Counted from the first letter of the stretch, positions 23,586 to 33,370 are shown. The stretch: 64,000 bases of DNA from Streptomyces macrolidinus (GCF_023887685.1 NZ_JAMWMR010000009.1:62001-126000), one strand, 5' to 3'. The notes: generated from the letters alone by a model not told the origin. Numbers and translations are program-made.

Positions 23586-25211
23586 CTATGAGCAGTGCTT
23601 CCGGCTCGTCGGCAGGGTGCCCTTGAGCAGGTAGGCGTCGATGCTCGTGTCGATGCAGCGGCTGCCTCGGCCGTACGCCGTATGGCCGTCGCCGTCGTAG
23701 GTCAGGAGCCTGGCGGAGGAGAGCTGGGAGGCGAGGGACCGGGCCCAGGGGTAGGGCGTCGCGGGGTCGCGGGTCGTGCCCACCACCAGGATCGGCGCCG
23801 CCCCCTTGGCCTCGATGCGGTGCGGCTGCCCCGTCGTTCTCACCGGCCAGTAGGCGCAGTTCAGCGACGCCCAGGCCAAGCCCTCGCCGAAGACCGGCGA
23901 CGCCTTCTCGAACGCCGGGAGCGCTCGCTCCACCTCCTCGGGAGTCGAGAACGCGGACGGCAGGTCCAGACAGCTCACGGCCGCGTTCGCGAACATCAGG
24001 TTCGTGTACCTGCCGTCCGCGTCCCGCTGGTAGTAGCTGTCCGACAGGACGAGCAGGCCCGCGCCGTCGTTCTTCCGCATCGCCGAGGTCAGCGCCTCCC
24101 GCAACTGGGGCCAGGCCTCCTGGTCGTACATCGCCGCGATCACCCCGGTCGTGGCCAGGGCCTCGCCGAGCTTGCGGCCGTCCGCGTCACCCGCCGGGAT
24201 GGGGGACGCGTCGAGCTTCTTGAAGAACGCCTTCAGGTTCCGCCCGGCCTTCGCCGGTGACGTGCCGGGGCCGCCGAGCGGACAGTCCGCTCGATGGACG
24301 CAGTCCTTCGCGAAGGCCTGGAACGCCGTCTCGAAGCCCGCCGTTTGCTGCTCGTTGGTCCGGCGGGCGGACAGGGCGGGGTCCATCGCGCCGTCCAGCA
24401 CCAGTCGGCCGACCCGGTCCGGGAACAGGCCCGCGTACGTCGCCCCGAGGAACGTCCCGTAGGACGCACCCACGTAGTTCAGCCGCTGGTCGCCCAGCAC
24501 CGCGCGCAGGATGTCCATGTCCCGAGCAGCCTCGACCGTGGAGACATGGCGCAGCAGATCGGGCGTGTGCTCGCCGCAGCTCCGCGCGAACTGCTTGAAG
24601 GCGTCGACGAGTTGCTTCTTCTCCTTGTCGTCGTCGGGAGTCACGTCGGTCTGTGTGTACGCGTCCATCTGACGGCCCGTGAGGCAGCGGACGGGCTCGC
24701 TGCGGGCCACGCCGCGCGGGTCGACGGCGACCATGTCGTAGTGGGCGCGGATCTCCGCCGGGTAGCCGACACCGGCGTACTGCTGGAGGTAGGCGACCGC
24801 CGAGCCGCCCGGCCCGCCCGGGTTCACCAGGAGCGAGCCGAGGGGCTTGCCCCGGCCCGTGGCCTTCTTGCGCGCGACGGCCAGCCGGACGTCGCCCGAC
24901 GCCGGCTTGGCGTAGTCGCGCGGCGCCTTCATCGTCGTGCACTCGAAGCCGGGCACGCCACATGCGCGCCAGGTCAGCTTCTGCGCGTAGTACGGGGCCA
25001 GCGTCGACGGCGTGGACCGGGGCAGCGGGGCCAGGACCTCGCCCTGCGCCGTCTTCGAACTCCCGGACGAGCAGGCCGAGGCGAGGAGCGCGGTGGCGAG
25101 GAGCGCGCCGCCTGTGCGCACCAGGTGTGGCGGGCGCGGTACGCCGAAGGAGCCGAAGAAGCGGGACGCGCGGGAGCGGCGGAGCGGTCCGGAAGTGCGC
25201 CTGATCTGCAT
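23586..25211 (-). CDS. Secreted tripeptidyl-aminopeptidase-like lipoprotein (SlpD/TAP family)
   Basis: Extracellular alpha/beta-hydrolase peptidase of the Streptomyces mycelial proteinase family. An N-terminal hydrophobic stretch ends in the lipobox LLASAC, so it is a surface lipoprotein. The catalytic Ser is in GASYGTFLG, the Asp in VVGTTRDPATPY, and the His in DGDGHTAYG; NPGGPGGSA forms the oxyanion region. The mature part is about 500 residues, full length for the family, with the C-terminal TAP-like domain (PF08386). The start is uncertain: ATG 25211 (MQIRRTSGPLRRSR) gives a compact signal peptide, while ATG 25232 adds 7 residues. A terminator and then tRNA-Thr follow. Confidence 0.9.
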   Translation of the reverse strand: MQIRRTSGPLRRSRASRFFGSFGVPRPPHLVRTGGALLATALLASACSSGSSKTAQGEVLAPLPRSTPSTLAPYYAQKLTWRACGVPGFECTTMKAPRDYAKPASGDVRLAVARKKATGRGKPLGSLLVNPGGPGGSAVAYLQQYAGVGYPAEIRAHYDMVAVDPRGVARSEPVRCLTGRQMDAYTQTDVTPDDDKEKKQLVDAFKQFARSCGEHTPDLLRHVSTVEAARDMDILRAVLGDQRLNYVGASYGTFLGATYAGLFPDRVGRLVLDGAMDPALSARRTNEQQTAGFETAFQAFAKDCVHRADCPLGGPGTSPAKAGRNLKAFFKKLDASPIPAGDADGRKLGEALATTGVIAAMYDQEAWPQLREALTSAMRKNDGAGLLVLSDSYYQRDADGRYTNLMFANAAVSCLDLPSAFSTPEEVERALPAFEKASPVFGEGLAWASLNCAYWPVRTTGQPHRIEAKGAAPILVVGTTRDPATPYPWARSLASQLSSARLLTYDGDGHTAYGRGSRCIDTSIDAYLLKGTLPTSRKHCS

Positions 25212-25371
25212 TTCCTGAGCGTAACCACGCATGCCGCACTGATCGCCGTCCGTCGCGCATGCCCCTCGTACGAGTGACGGAGTCACGCAGTCCGAGTCAA
25301 CCGGTCTCAGGTTCCGTCACCTGCAAGAGGCAACCCCCGGCGGTCCTGTCGCCCTCAAGGGCAGCCCTGCG

Positions 25372-26577
25372 TCACCCCGCCCGCAGCGCCATCGTCATCG
25401 CCTCCACCGCCAGCAAGGGCGCCACATTGCGGTCCAGGGCCGTCCGGCACGCGGCGATGGCCTCGATACGTCGCAGCGTGGCCTCCGGCGTACCGCCGCG
25501 GGCCAAGCGCTCCAGGGCGTCCTCCGCGTCCGTGTTGGCGAGGGCCGTGCGCGAGCCGAGCTGGAGGGCGAGGACATCGCGGTAGAAGCCGGTGAGGTCG
25601 GTGAGGGCCTGGTCCAGGCTGTCGCGCTGCGTGCGCGTTCTGCGGCGCTTCTGCTTGTCCTCCAGCTCCTTCATCACCCCCGCGGTGCCACGCGGCATAC
25701 GACCGCCCTGCGCCGCGCCGAGCGCCGCCTTCAGCTCCTCGGTCTCCTTGGCGTCGAGTTCCTCCGCGAGCTGCTTGGAGTCCTCCGTGGCGGCGTCGAC
25801 CAGTTCCTGCGCGGCTCTGAGGCAACCACCGATGTCGTCGACCCGCAGGGGCAGCTTCAGCACCGTGGCCCGGCGCTCCCGCGCGCGCTCGTCCGTGGCC
25901 AGGCGGCGGGCGCGGTCGACATGGCCCTGGGTGGCGCGGGCGGCGGCGTCCGCGATCGCGGGCTCGATGCCGTCGCGGCGTACGAGCATGTCGGCGACGG
26001 CGGCCACGGAAGGCGTGCTCAGGTTCAGGTGGCGGCAGCGGGAGCGGATCGTCGGCAGGACGTCCTCCAGGGACGGCGCGCACAGCAGCCAGACCGTGCG
26101 CGGGGCCGGTTCCTCCACTGCCTTCAGGACCGCGTTGGCCGACTTCTCGTTCAGCCGCTCGGCGTCCTCGACGAGGATCACCTGCCAGCGGCCGTTCGCC
26201 GGAGACGTGAACGACTTGCGGACGGTGTCGCGCATGTCGTCGGCGAGGATCTGCGTGCCCACGGCGGCGACCGTGGTCACGTCCGCGTGCGTACCGACGA
26301 GCGCGGTGTGGCAGCCGTCGCAGAAGCCGCAGCCGGGGCCGCCGCCGAGCGCGCGGTCGGGGCTCACGCACTGCAGCGCCGCCGCGAACGCCCGCGCCGC
26401 CTGTGTACGCCCCGCGCCGGGCGGGCCCGTGAACAGCCAGGCATGCGTCATCTTCGACGCCTCGGGCGGCGCGGCGTCGGCCGCCGCCGCGGTGACCAGG
26501 GCGTCGGCGTCACGGGCAGCCGCGGCAAGCTGCTCGCTCACCTTCGCCTGGCCCACCAGGTCGTCCCACACGGTCAT
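25372..26577 (-). CDS. holB: DNA polymerase III subunit delta prime
   Basis: Clamp-loader subunit that helps place the sliding clamp on DNA. The 401-residue protein has the AAA+ fold: a modified Walker A TGPPGAGRTQAARAF (Arg in place of Lys, so probably no ATP hydrolysis, as in other delta prime subunits). A four-Cys zinc module CGFCDGCHTA follows, then the sensor region VILVEDAERLNEKSANAVLKAVEEP and the SRC motif in IRSRCRHL. ATG 26577 has GGAAGG about 9 bases upstream. The gene lies downstream of tmk in the same direction but has its own tandem promoter candidates at 26630-26671. An internal Lys/Arg-rich segment (about 280-310) is typical of Streptomyces versions. Confidence 0.95.
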   Translation of the reverse strand: MTVWDDLVGQAKVSEQLAAAARDADALVTAAAADAAPPEASKMTHAWLFTGPPGAGRTQAARAFAAALQCVSPDRALGGGPGCGFCDGCHTALVGTHADVTTVAAVGTQILADDMRDTVRKSFTSPANGRWQVILVEDAERLNEKSANAVLKAVEEPAPRTVWLLCAPSLEDVLPTIRSRCRHLNLSTPSVAAVADMLVRRDGIEPAIADAAARATQGHVDRARRLATDERARERRATVLKLPLRVDDIGGCLRAAQELVDAATEDSKQLAEELDAKETEELKAALGAAQGGRMPRGTAGVMKELEDKQKRRRTRTQRDSLDQALTDLTGFYRDVLALQLGSRTALANTDAEDALERLARGGTPEATLRRIEAIAACRTALDRNVAPLLAVEAMTMALRAG

Positions 26578-26629
26578 GGGAGACCGCCTTCCGTCGTTCT
26601 TCCCGTCGTTCTTCGCCCCGCCGCGATCC

Positions 26630-26671
26630 ATTGTGCGGGGCACCACTGACAGTGGGGTTCTCCACTGACAG
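26630..26671 (-). promoter_or_regulatory. Two tandem RecA-independent damage-type promoter motifs before holB
   Basis: On the minus strand, CTGTCAGTGGA-N6-CACTGT (26671-26649) and CTGTCAGTGGT-N6-CACAAT (26652-26630) repeat the actinobacterial layout TTGTCAGTGGC-N6-TAGGGT with exact spacing and 9 of 11 bases in the upstream half. The second would start RNA about 45 bases before the ATG. Confidence 0.6.
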
Positions 26672-26754
26672 CGGGGGTCGGGCAGCGGCATCGCGGCAGG
26701 CCCTCGGCCTGGTCCCGACCCTGCCCCGGCGAACCCGGTCGGGCCGGCCCAGGG

Positions 26755-29700
26755 TCAGCGCCGCCCGCGTCCCCGACCCTCGTCCCGGCCGTCGTCGTCG
26801 CGGGGGCCGAGCAGTTCGTCCGCCAGGGTCGGCAGATCGTCCAGCGGGGTCTCCTCCGCCCAGTCCGGGCGGCGCCGACGGGTCGGCCGGCCTTCGGTGT
26901 CCATCTGCGGCAGCTCGCGCGTACGCTCCTCGGCCCCGTCCGGTCGCGGCGCCGGGCGCTCGTCACGGAAGAAGCCCTGCGGCACACGGCGCGCGGGGTC
27001 GTCCCCGACAGCGGGCAGCACGGCCGTCTCGTCGGAGGCACCCGGCGCCACCGGCGGCAGAACCGCCGTCTCGTCGGCCGAACCCTGGGGTATCGGCAAC
27101 TTCGCCGTGGTCTCCGCGTCGGACTCGGGGGCCTGCACCGCTGGAAGGACGGCGGTCTCGTCCGCCGCCCCGCCCGGCACGTTCGACGGCGTGATCAGCG
27201 GGGTGGGCACAGTGATTTCGTTGTCGGGCGTGGCCGCGTCGCGCGGCTCGCGCCGCTCACGCGACTCATGCGACTCACGCGGCTCGTGTCGCGTGGCGTC
27301 CGCCGACGCTCCGGTGGCCGTACCCCTGGCCGGTGTGGCGGCCGAGGTCGCCGCCTCGGCCGCGGCCCGGCGTGCCTCCTCCGCGCGCAGCAGCGCCTCC
27401 TCGGCCTTCCGCTGCTTGTCCAGACGCCGCGCCTCGGCCTCGGCGCGCAGCCGGGCTTCCTCCTCGGCCTGCTGGCGCAGCCGCTCTTCCTCGGCCTTCC
27501 TGCGCGCTTCCTCCGCCGCCCGTGCCTGTTCCTCGGCCAGCAGCCGCGCCTTCTCCTCCTCGGCACGACGACGGGCTTCCTCGGCCCGCTGCCGGGCCTC
27601 CTCCGCCTGCCGCTCGGCCTCGCGCCGCTGCGCCTCTTCCAGCTCGCGCCGCTTACGCTCCTCCTCCTCGGCACGAAGCCTGGCGAGCTGCTCCTGGCGC
27701 TCGCGCTCCAGCCGCTCCTCCTCGGCCTTGCGCGCGGCCTCCTCCTCAGCCTTCCTCCGGGCTTCTTCCTCGGCCTTCCTGCGCGCCTCCTCCTGGGCCT
27801 TCACCTCGGCCTCGGACAGCGGCAGCATCTGGTCGAGCCGATGCCGGATCACGGTCGTGACCGCTTCGGGACCCTGCCCGGCGTCGACGACGAGGTAGCG
27901 GCCGGGGGCCGCGGCGGCCAGGGCGAGGAAGCCGGAGCGCACGCGCGCGTGGAACTCGGCCGGTTCCGACTCCAGCCGGTCCGGCGCCTCGGTGAACCGC
28001 TCGCGCGCGGTCTCCGGCGCGACGTCCAGCAGGACGGTCAGATGCGGGACGAGGCCATCGGTGGCCCAGCGGTTGATCCGGGCGATCTCCGTCGGGGACA
28101 GGTCGCGGCCCGCGCCCTGGTAGGCCACGGACGAGTCGATGTACCGGTCCGAGATCACGACCGCGCCCCGCTCCAGGGCCGGACGTACGACCGTGTCCAC
28201 ATGCTCCGCGCGGTCCGCCGCGTACAGCAGCGCCTCCGCGCGGTGCGACAGACCGGCGCTGGAGACGTCCAGCAGGATCGACCGCAGCCGCTTGCCGACG
28301 GGCGTGGCGCCCGGCTCACGGGTCAGCACGACCTCGTGCCCCTTGGCCCGGATCCACTCGGCGAGGGCCTCGGCCTGGGTGGACTTGCCCGCGCCGTCGC
28401 CGCCCTCCAGGGCGATGAAGAAGCCTGCGGCGGCGGGCTGCTCCACGGGGTCGTCACCGCCCCGCAGCGCGTCGCGCAGGTCGTGTCGCAGCGGAACGCC
28501 GGAGCGGTCGTCCGCCTTGGCGAGGACGAGGGCGGCGACCGGCAGCAGCAGCGCGCCGACCAGCATCAGGACGAACGCGGCACCGCCGTGTTCGAACACG
28601 AACTTGCCGTTCTCCAGCCGGTGCGGCCCGATGAGCCCGGCGACCACCGGTGCCACCAGCGCTCCCAGGGCGACGAAGACCCGTACGACCGCGTGCAGGT
28701 GCTCGGTCGTCCGGGCGCGGCGGTGCTCCTCGGTCTCCTGGTCGAGCAGTGCGTGCCCGGTGTTCGCGGCGGCGCCCGCGCCGACACCCGCGAGCGCCAC
28801 GATCAGCAGCACGGTGGTGACGTCCGGGACGAGACCCGCGGCGAGCAGCGCGACACCGGTGAAGGCGATCGCCAGCGCGAGCAGCCGACGACGCGAGAGG
28901 GACGGCAGCATGTGAGGCGCCGTACGGATACCGACGGCCGTACCGCCGGTCAGCGCGAGGATCAGCAGACCGTACGTCACCGGGCCGCCGTCCAGGTCCA
29001 TGGCCTGCGGGGCGGAGACGGCGACGACGGCCGAGACGGCTCCGGCGACCGCCGCGCACGCGAGCACCAGGAGCAGGATCGCGCCCGTACGGCCCTTGTC
29101 GACGACCGTGCCCGTCCGGGGGCGGCGCAGGCCCTCCAGCGGCGACCGCGCGCGGGGCGTGCGGGTGTCGGGCAGTTCGAGGAAGGTGACCAGCGACAGG
29201 GAGGCGGCGAACAGCCCGGCCGCGACGTAGGCGGAGAGGGCCGCGTGGTGCTGGTCGAACCAGGCGATGCCCGCGCCGAGCAGGTTGTTCAGCAGCGACG
29301 CCACGACGATCCCGGCGGCGGCCAGGGGCACCGCCACGAACCGCGTACGCAGCGAGAGGCGCCGCAGCGCGTCCAGATGGTCCGGCAGCGGGCGCACCGT
29401 GGCGCCTTCCGGGGGCGGCGCGGGCAGCAGGGCGGGCGCCGCGCTCTCGCGGCACACGTTCCAGAAGCGTTCGGCGACGCCGGTCAGGAAGGCGGTGATC
29501 AGCAGCGCCGCGAGGGCGTTCGCCGGGGACCAGTCGATCCACAGGGGGGCGACGATCAGCAGGGCGGCCCGCAGTCCGTCCGCGCCGACCATGGTCCAGC
29601 GGCGGTCGAGCGGCCCCTCCTGGGAGGTCAGCGCGGTGAGCGGGCCGAGCAGGACGGCCCCGAAGAGCAGCGTGGCGAGGATGCGCGCGCCGAAGACGGT

Positions 29701-29949
29701 CGCGATAGCGAACGAGACGCCTCGGTAGCCGCCGCCGAAGGAGCCCTCGGTGATGGCCGCCTGGAAGGCGAGCAGGACCAGGACCAGAAGGGCGAGGACG
29801 TCGCCGACGCCGCCCACGAGCTGGGCGCTCCACAACCGCTTGAACTGCGGCCTGCGCAGCAGGGCGCGGACGGCGCGCTCGCGTGAATCCGCGATCAGGG
29901 CGTCGTCGGGGGCCGGGGTGTGGGCCGTTGGCTGCTCGGCTCGCGTCAT
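26755..29949 (-). CDS. tmk: Membrane-fused thymidylate kinase with coiled-coil and DETAVLP-repeat tail
   Basis: Phosphorylates dTMP to dTDP, essential for DNA synthesis. The 1064-residue protein is a fusion. Residues 1-495 form an MFS-like bundle of about 12 membrane helices (RRPQFKRLWSAQLVGGVGDVL is MFS-typical). Residues about 505-705 are the complete kinase: P-loop GGDGAGKST at about 513-521, the DRYIDSS motif, TREPG and the LID region. Residues about 710-870 are a charged coiled coil of AEEEARRKAEEE type. The remaining 200 residues are disordered and include repeated DETAVLP motifs. The fused form is usual in Streptomyces as I recall. Whether the membrane part transports anything is unknown; it may only anchor the kinase. 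Confidence 0.95.
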   Translation of the reverse strand: MTRAEQPTAHTPAPDDALIADSRERAVRALLRRPQFKRLWSAQLVGGVGDVLALLVLVLLAFQAAITEGSFGGGYRGVSFAIATVFGARILATLLFGAVLLGPLTALTSQEGPLDRRWTMVGADGLRAALLIVAPLWIDWSPANALAALLITAFLTGVAERFWNVCRESAAPALLPAPPPEGATVRPLPDHLDALRRLSLRTRFVAVPLAAAGIVVASLLNNLLGAGIAWFDQHHAALSAYVAAGLFAASLSLVTFLELPDTRTPRARSPLEGLRRPRTGTVVDKGRTGAILLLVLACAAVAGAVSAVVAVSAPQAMDLDGGPVTYGLLILALTGGTAVGIRTAPHMLPSLSRRRLLALAIAFTGVALLAAGLVPDVTTVLLIVALAGVGAGAAANTGHALLDQETEEHRRARTTEHLHAVVRVFVALGALVAPVVAGLIGPHRLENGKFVFEHGGAAFVLMLVGALLLPVAALVLAKADDRSGVPLRHDLRDALRGGDDPVEQPAAAGFFIALEGGDGAGKSTQAEALAEWIRAKGHEVVLTREPGATPVGKRLRSILLDVSSAGLSHRAEALLYAADRAEHVDTVVRPALERGAVVISDRYIDSSVAYQGAGRDLSPTEIARINRWATDGLVPHLTVLLDVAPETARERFTEAPDRLESEPAEFHARVRSGFLALAAAAPGRYLVVDAGQGPEAVTTVIRHRLDQMLPLSEAEVKAQEEARRKAEEEARRKAEEEAARKAEEERLERERQEQLARLRAEEEERKRRELEEAQRREAERQAEEARQRAEEARRRAEEEKARLLAEEQARAAEEARRKAEEERLRQQAEEEARLRAEAEARRLDKQRKAEEALLRAEEARRAAAEAATSAATPARGTATGASADATRHEPRESHESRERREPRDAATPDNEITVPTPLITPSNVPGGAADETAVLPAVQAPESDAETTAKLPIPQGSADETAVLPPVAPGASDETAVLPAVGDDPARRVPQGFFRDERPAPRPDGAEERTRELPQMDTEGRPTRRRRPDWAEETPLDDLPTLADELLGPRDDDGRDEGRGRGRR

Positions 29950-30005
29950 GCTTTCAGCCTATCGGCAGCCACGGACAGTCCGGTGCTGCTGCCCGAACAC
30001 GCGCA

Positions 30006-30034
30006 CGCCCCGACACCAAAGTGTTGCCGGGGCG
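30006..30034 (-). terminator. Terminator after topA
   Basis: CGCCCC / GGGGCG with inner ACAC/GTGT pairs around a CAAA loop and a small bulge. It lies 80-100 bases past the topA stop and before the tmk start. Confidence 0.6.
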
Positions 30035-30111
30035 CATCGCGCAAACCATGACGGACCGTATGACGGGCCGCCGAGGAGAACACGGCGGCCCGCTGGGGAG
30101 AACGCGCGGGC

Positions 30112-32955
30112 TCAGTCCTCCGCGGCCTTCGAGGCGGCCGACGCCGCCGTCTTCCGGGCCGTGGTCTTCTTCGCGGTCGCCTTCTTGGCCGTGGTCTTCT
30201 TCGCGGCCGTCTTCTTCGCCGCCGTCGACGTCGCCTTCTTGGCCGTCGTCTTCTTGGCGGTGGTCTTCTTGGCCGCGGCCTTCTTCGCCGTCTTCTTGGC
30301 GGGCCCCTTGGCCCGCTTCTCCGCGAGCAGCTCGAAGCCGCGCTCCGGAGTGATCGTCTCGACGCTGTCGCTCGACCGCAGGGTCGCGTTGGTCTCACCG
30401 TCGGTGACGTACGGCCCGAAGCGGCCGTCCTTGACGACGACCGGCTTGCCGCTGACCGGGTCCTCGCCCAGCTCCTTCAGCGGCGGCTTGGCCGCAGCGC
30501 GCCCCCGCTGCTTCGGCTGGGCGTAGATCGCCTCCGCCTCCGCCAGCGTGATCGTGAAGAGCTGCTCCTCGGACTCGAGCGAACGCGAGTCCGTGCCCTT
30601 CTTCAGATACGGCCCGTAGCGCCCGTTCTGAGCGGTGATCTCGACGCCTTCCGCGTCCTTACCGACGACCCTCGGCAGGGACATCAGCCGCAGCGCGTCG
30701 GCGAGCGTCACCGTGTCCAGGGACATCGTCTTGAACAGCGAGGCCGTACGCGGCTTGATCGCGTTCTTGCCCGTCTTCGGGGTGCCCTCGGGCAGGATCT
30801 CCGTGACGTACGGGCCGTAGCGGCCGTCCTTGGCGACGATCGGCCGGTTCGTCTCGGGGTCCGTGCCCAGCGGGCGCTCCCCGCTCGGCTTGGCGAGCAG
30901 TTCCTCGGCCAGCTCGACGGTCAGCTCGTCCGGCGCGAGGTCGGTCGGGATGTCGGCGCGCTGATGCTTCTCGGAGTCCTTCTCACCGCGCTCGATGTAC
31001 GGGCCGTAGCGGCCGACCCGCAGCACGATGTCGTGGCCCACGGGGAACGACGACACCTCGCGCGCGTCGATCGCGCCCAGGTCGGTCACCAGTTCCTTGA
31101 GGCCGCCGAGGTGGTCCCCGTCGCCGTTGCCGGCCTCCGCGGCACCGCCGTCGCCCGTGCCCTCGCCGAAGTAGAACCGCTTCAGCCACGGCACGGCCCG
31201 TGCCTCGCCGCGGGCGATGCGGTCGAGGTCGTCCTCCATCTTGGCGGTGAAGTCGTAGTCGACGAGCCGCCCGAAGTGCTTCTCCAGGAGGTTGACGACG
31301 GCGAAGGACAGGAAGGACGGGACGAGGGCCGTGCCCTTCTTGAACACATAGCCGCGGTCCAGGATCGTGCCGATGATCGACGCGTACGTCGACGGGCGAC
31401 CGATCTCGCGCTCTTCCAGCTCCTTGACCAGGGAGGCCTCGGTGTAGCGCGCCGGGGGCTTGGTCGCATGGCCGTCGGCGGTGATCTCCTCGGCGGTCAG
31501 CGCGTCACCCTCGGCGACCTGCGGCAGCCGGCGCTCGCGGTCGTCCAGCTCGGCGTTCGGGTCGTCGGCGCCCTCGACGTAGGCCTTCAGGAAGCCGTGG
31601 AAGGTGATCGTCTTGCCGGACGCGCTGAACACGGCGTCGCGCCCGTCGGCGGCCGTGCCACCGATCCGGACCGTGACCGAGTCACCCGTGGCGTCCTTCA
31701 TCTGGGAGGCGACGGTCCGCTTCCAGATCAGCTCGTAGAGCCTGAACTGGTCGCCGGACAGCCCCGTCTCCGCCGGGGTGCGGAAGCGGTCGCCCGACGG
31801 GCGGATCGCCTCGTGCGCCTCCTGCGCGTTCTTGACCTTGCCCGCGTACGTACGCGGCTGCTGCGGCAGGTAGTCGGCGCCGTACAACTGCGTGACCTGG
31901 GCTCGGGCCGCCGCGACCGCCGTGTCCGACAGCGTCGTGGAGTCCGTACGCATGTACGTGATGTAGCCGTTCTCGTACAGCTTCTGCGCGATCTGCATCG
32001 TGGCCTTCGCGCCGAAGCCGAGCTTGCGGCTGGCCTCCTGCTGCAGCGTCGTCGTACGGAACGGCGCGTACGGCGAGCGGCGGTACGGCTTGGACTCGAC
32101 CGAGCGCACCGCGAACCGCGTGTCCTGCAGGGCGACGGCCAGCGCGCGGGCGTTGTCCTCGTCGAGGTGGAGCGTGTTCGCGCTCTTCAGGCGGCCCAGC
32201 GAGTCGAAGTCACGGCCCTGCGCGACCCGCTTGCCGTCGACCGTCGCGAGCCGTGCCACCAGGGACGACGGGTCGGAGAGGTCACCGGCGCGGCCCGTGC
32301 CGAACGTGCCGGTCAGGTCCCAGTACGCGGCGGAGCGGAACGCCATGCGCTCGCGCTCGCGCTCCACGACGAGCCGCGTGGCCACGGACTGGACACGGCC
32401 CGCCGACAGCCGCGGCATGACCTTCTTCCACAGGACAGGAGAGACCTCGTAGCCGTAGAGGCGGTCGAGGATGCGCCGGGTCTCCTGGGCGTCGACCAGC
32501 TTCTTGTTCAGCTCGCGCGGGTTGCGCACGGCCTCCTGGATCGCGTCCTTGGTGATCTCGTGGAACACCATCCGCTTGACCGGGACCTTCGGCTTCAGCA
32601 CCTCCTGGAGGTGCCACGCGATGGCCTCGCCCTCGCGGTCCTCATCGGTGGCGAGGAAGAGTTCGTCGGAGTCGCGCAGCAGCTCCTTGAGCTTCTTGAC
32701 CTGCGCCTTCTTGTCGGCGTTGACGACGTAGATCGGCTGGAAGTCATGGTCGACGTCCACCCCGAGACGCCGGACCTCTCCCGTGTACTTCTCCGGCACC
32801 TCGGCGGCGCCGCTCGGAAGGTCGCGAATGTGCCCGACGCTCGCCTCGACGGTGTAGCCGGGGCCGAGGTAGCCCTTGATCGTCTTCGCCTTGGCAGGCG
32901 ACTCGACGATGACGAGTCGGCGGCCGCCCTGTGCGGTCTCGCTGGTCGGGGACAA
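30112..32955 (-). CDS. topA: DNA topoisomerase I
   Basis: Type IA topoisomerase relaxing negative supercoils; in Streptomyces it is the only type I enzyme of this class and is essential. With the rare TTG start at 32955 (LSPTSETAQGGRRLVIVESPAKAKTIKG; GGAGAG about 9 bases upstream) it has 947 residues, close to the S. coelicolor length I recall. The TOPRIM domain shows VIVESPAKAK and ATDEDREGEAIAW. The active-site Tyr is in YITYMRTDSTTLS near residue 335. Instead of zinc fingers the C-terminus has repeated Topo_C modules (GRYGPYVTE, GRYGPYLKK, GRFGPYVTD) and then about 70 residues of Lys/Ala/Thr repeats (AAKKTTAKK), which aid processivity. No partner genes are co-transcribed. Confidence 0.97.
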   Translation of the reverse strand: MSPTSETAQGGRRLVIVESPAKAKTIKGYLGPGYTVEASVGHIRDLPSGAAEVPEKYTGEVRRLGVDVDHDFQPIYVVNADKKAQVKKLKELLRDSDELFLATDEDREGEAIAWHLQEVLKPKVPVKRMVFHEITKDAIQEAVRNPRELNKKLVDAQETRRILDRLYGYEVSPVLWKKVMPRLSAGRVQSVATRLVVERERERMAFRSAAYWDLTGTFGTGRAGDLSDPSSLVARLATVDGKRVAQGRDFDSLGRLKSANTLHLDEDNARALAVALQDTRFAVRSVESKPYRRSPYAPFRTTTLQQEASRKLGFGAKATMQIAQKLYENGYITYMRTDSTTLSDTAVAAARAQVTQLYGADYLPQQPRTYAGKVKNAQEAHEAIRPSGDRFRTPAETGLSGDQFRLYELIWKRTVASQMKDATGDSVTVRIGGTAADGRDAVFSASGKTITFHGFLKAYVEGADDPNAELDDRERRLPQVAEGDALTAEEITADGHATKPPARYTEASLVKELEEREIGRPSTYASIIGTILDRGYVFKKGTALVPSFLSFAVVNLLEKHFGRLVDYDFTAKMEDDLDRIARGEARAVPWLKRFYFGEGTGDGGAAEAGNGDGDHLGGLKELVTDLGAIDAREVSSFPVGHDIVLRVGRYGPYIERGEKDSEKHQRADIPTDLAPDELTVELAEELLAKPSGERPLGTDPETNRPIVAKDGRYGPYVTEILPEGTPKTGKNAIKPRTASLFKTMSLDTVTLADALRLMSLPRVVGKDAEGVEITAQNGRYGPYLKKGTDSRSLESEEQLFTITLAEAEAIYAQPKQRGRAAAKPPLKELGEDPVSGKPVVVKDGRFGPYVTDGETNATLRSSDSVETITPERGFELLAEKRAKGPAKKTAKKAAAKKTTAKKTTAKKATSTAAKKTAAKKTTAKKATAKKTTARKTAASAASKAAED

Positions 32956-33370
32956 CTTCGCTCTTCTCTCCGGTCGACGTTGGCGCCTCCCCAGGCCTTC
33001 GTCTGGGGGTCGGATCATGGTGACGCTGCGGACTGTGACGGTACATCCCGTCCCCGTGTCGAAGGGGAAAAGCCCACAACGGCCACTCGAACGGTAACCC
33101 GACTACCACCATTCCTGCCGCCCGGAGTGTCCGGCATCTCCTCGAACCCTGTTCGGAGCGTCACCTTCCGGTTACTACGCTCTCCGGCGTCGCGCTACGG
33201 GGAAACCGCGACGTCACAGGCCACGTGAAGTGCCGAGCCACGGCGCGATCCCCGCTACGGCGACGACGCGCGCGTGGGCGGCATGCGATGTGGCTCACAC
33301 CGCGGCTACGGGTCATCCGCGGCGTTGGCCGGTTTCGCTTCCCGCGGAGCCGCCCGTCACCGCCCGCCCC
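32956..33370. other. Intergenic region upstream of topA
   Basis: 415 bases between the topA start and the end of the methyltransferase gene. It must contain the supercoiling-sensitive topA promoter known for Streptomyces, but I see no -35/-10 pair strong enough to mark. The remaining open frames lack coding character. Confidence 0.5.

Noticed and set aside
27268..29886. Very long plus-strand frame across tmk
   Set aside because: Shadow of the thymidylate kinase fusion; no motif or RBS supports it.
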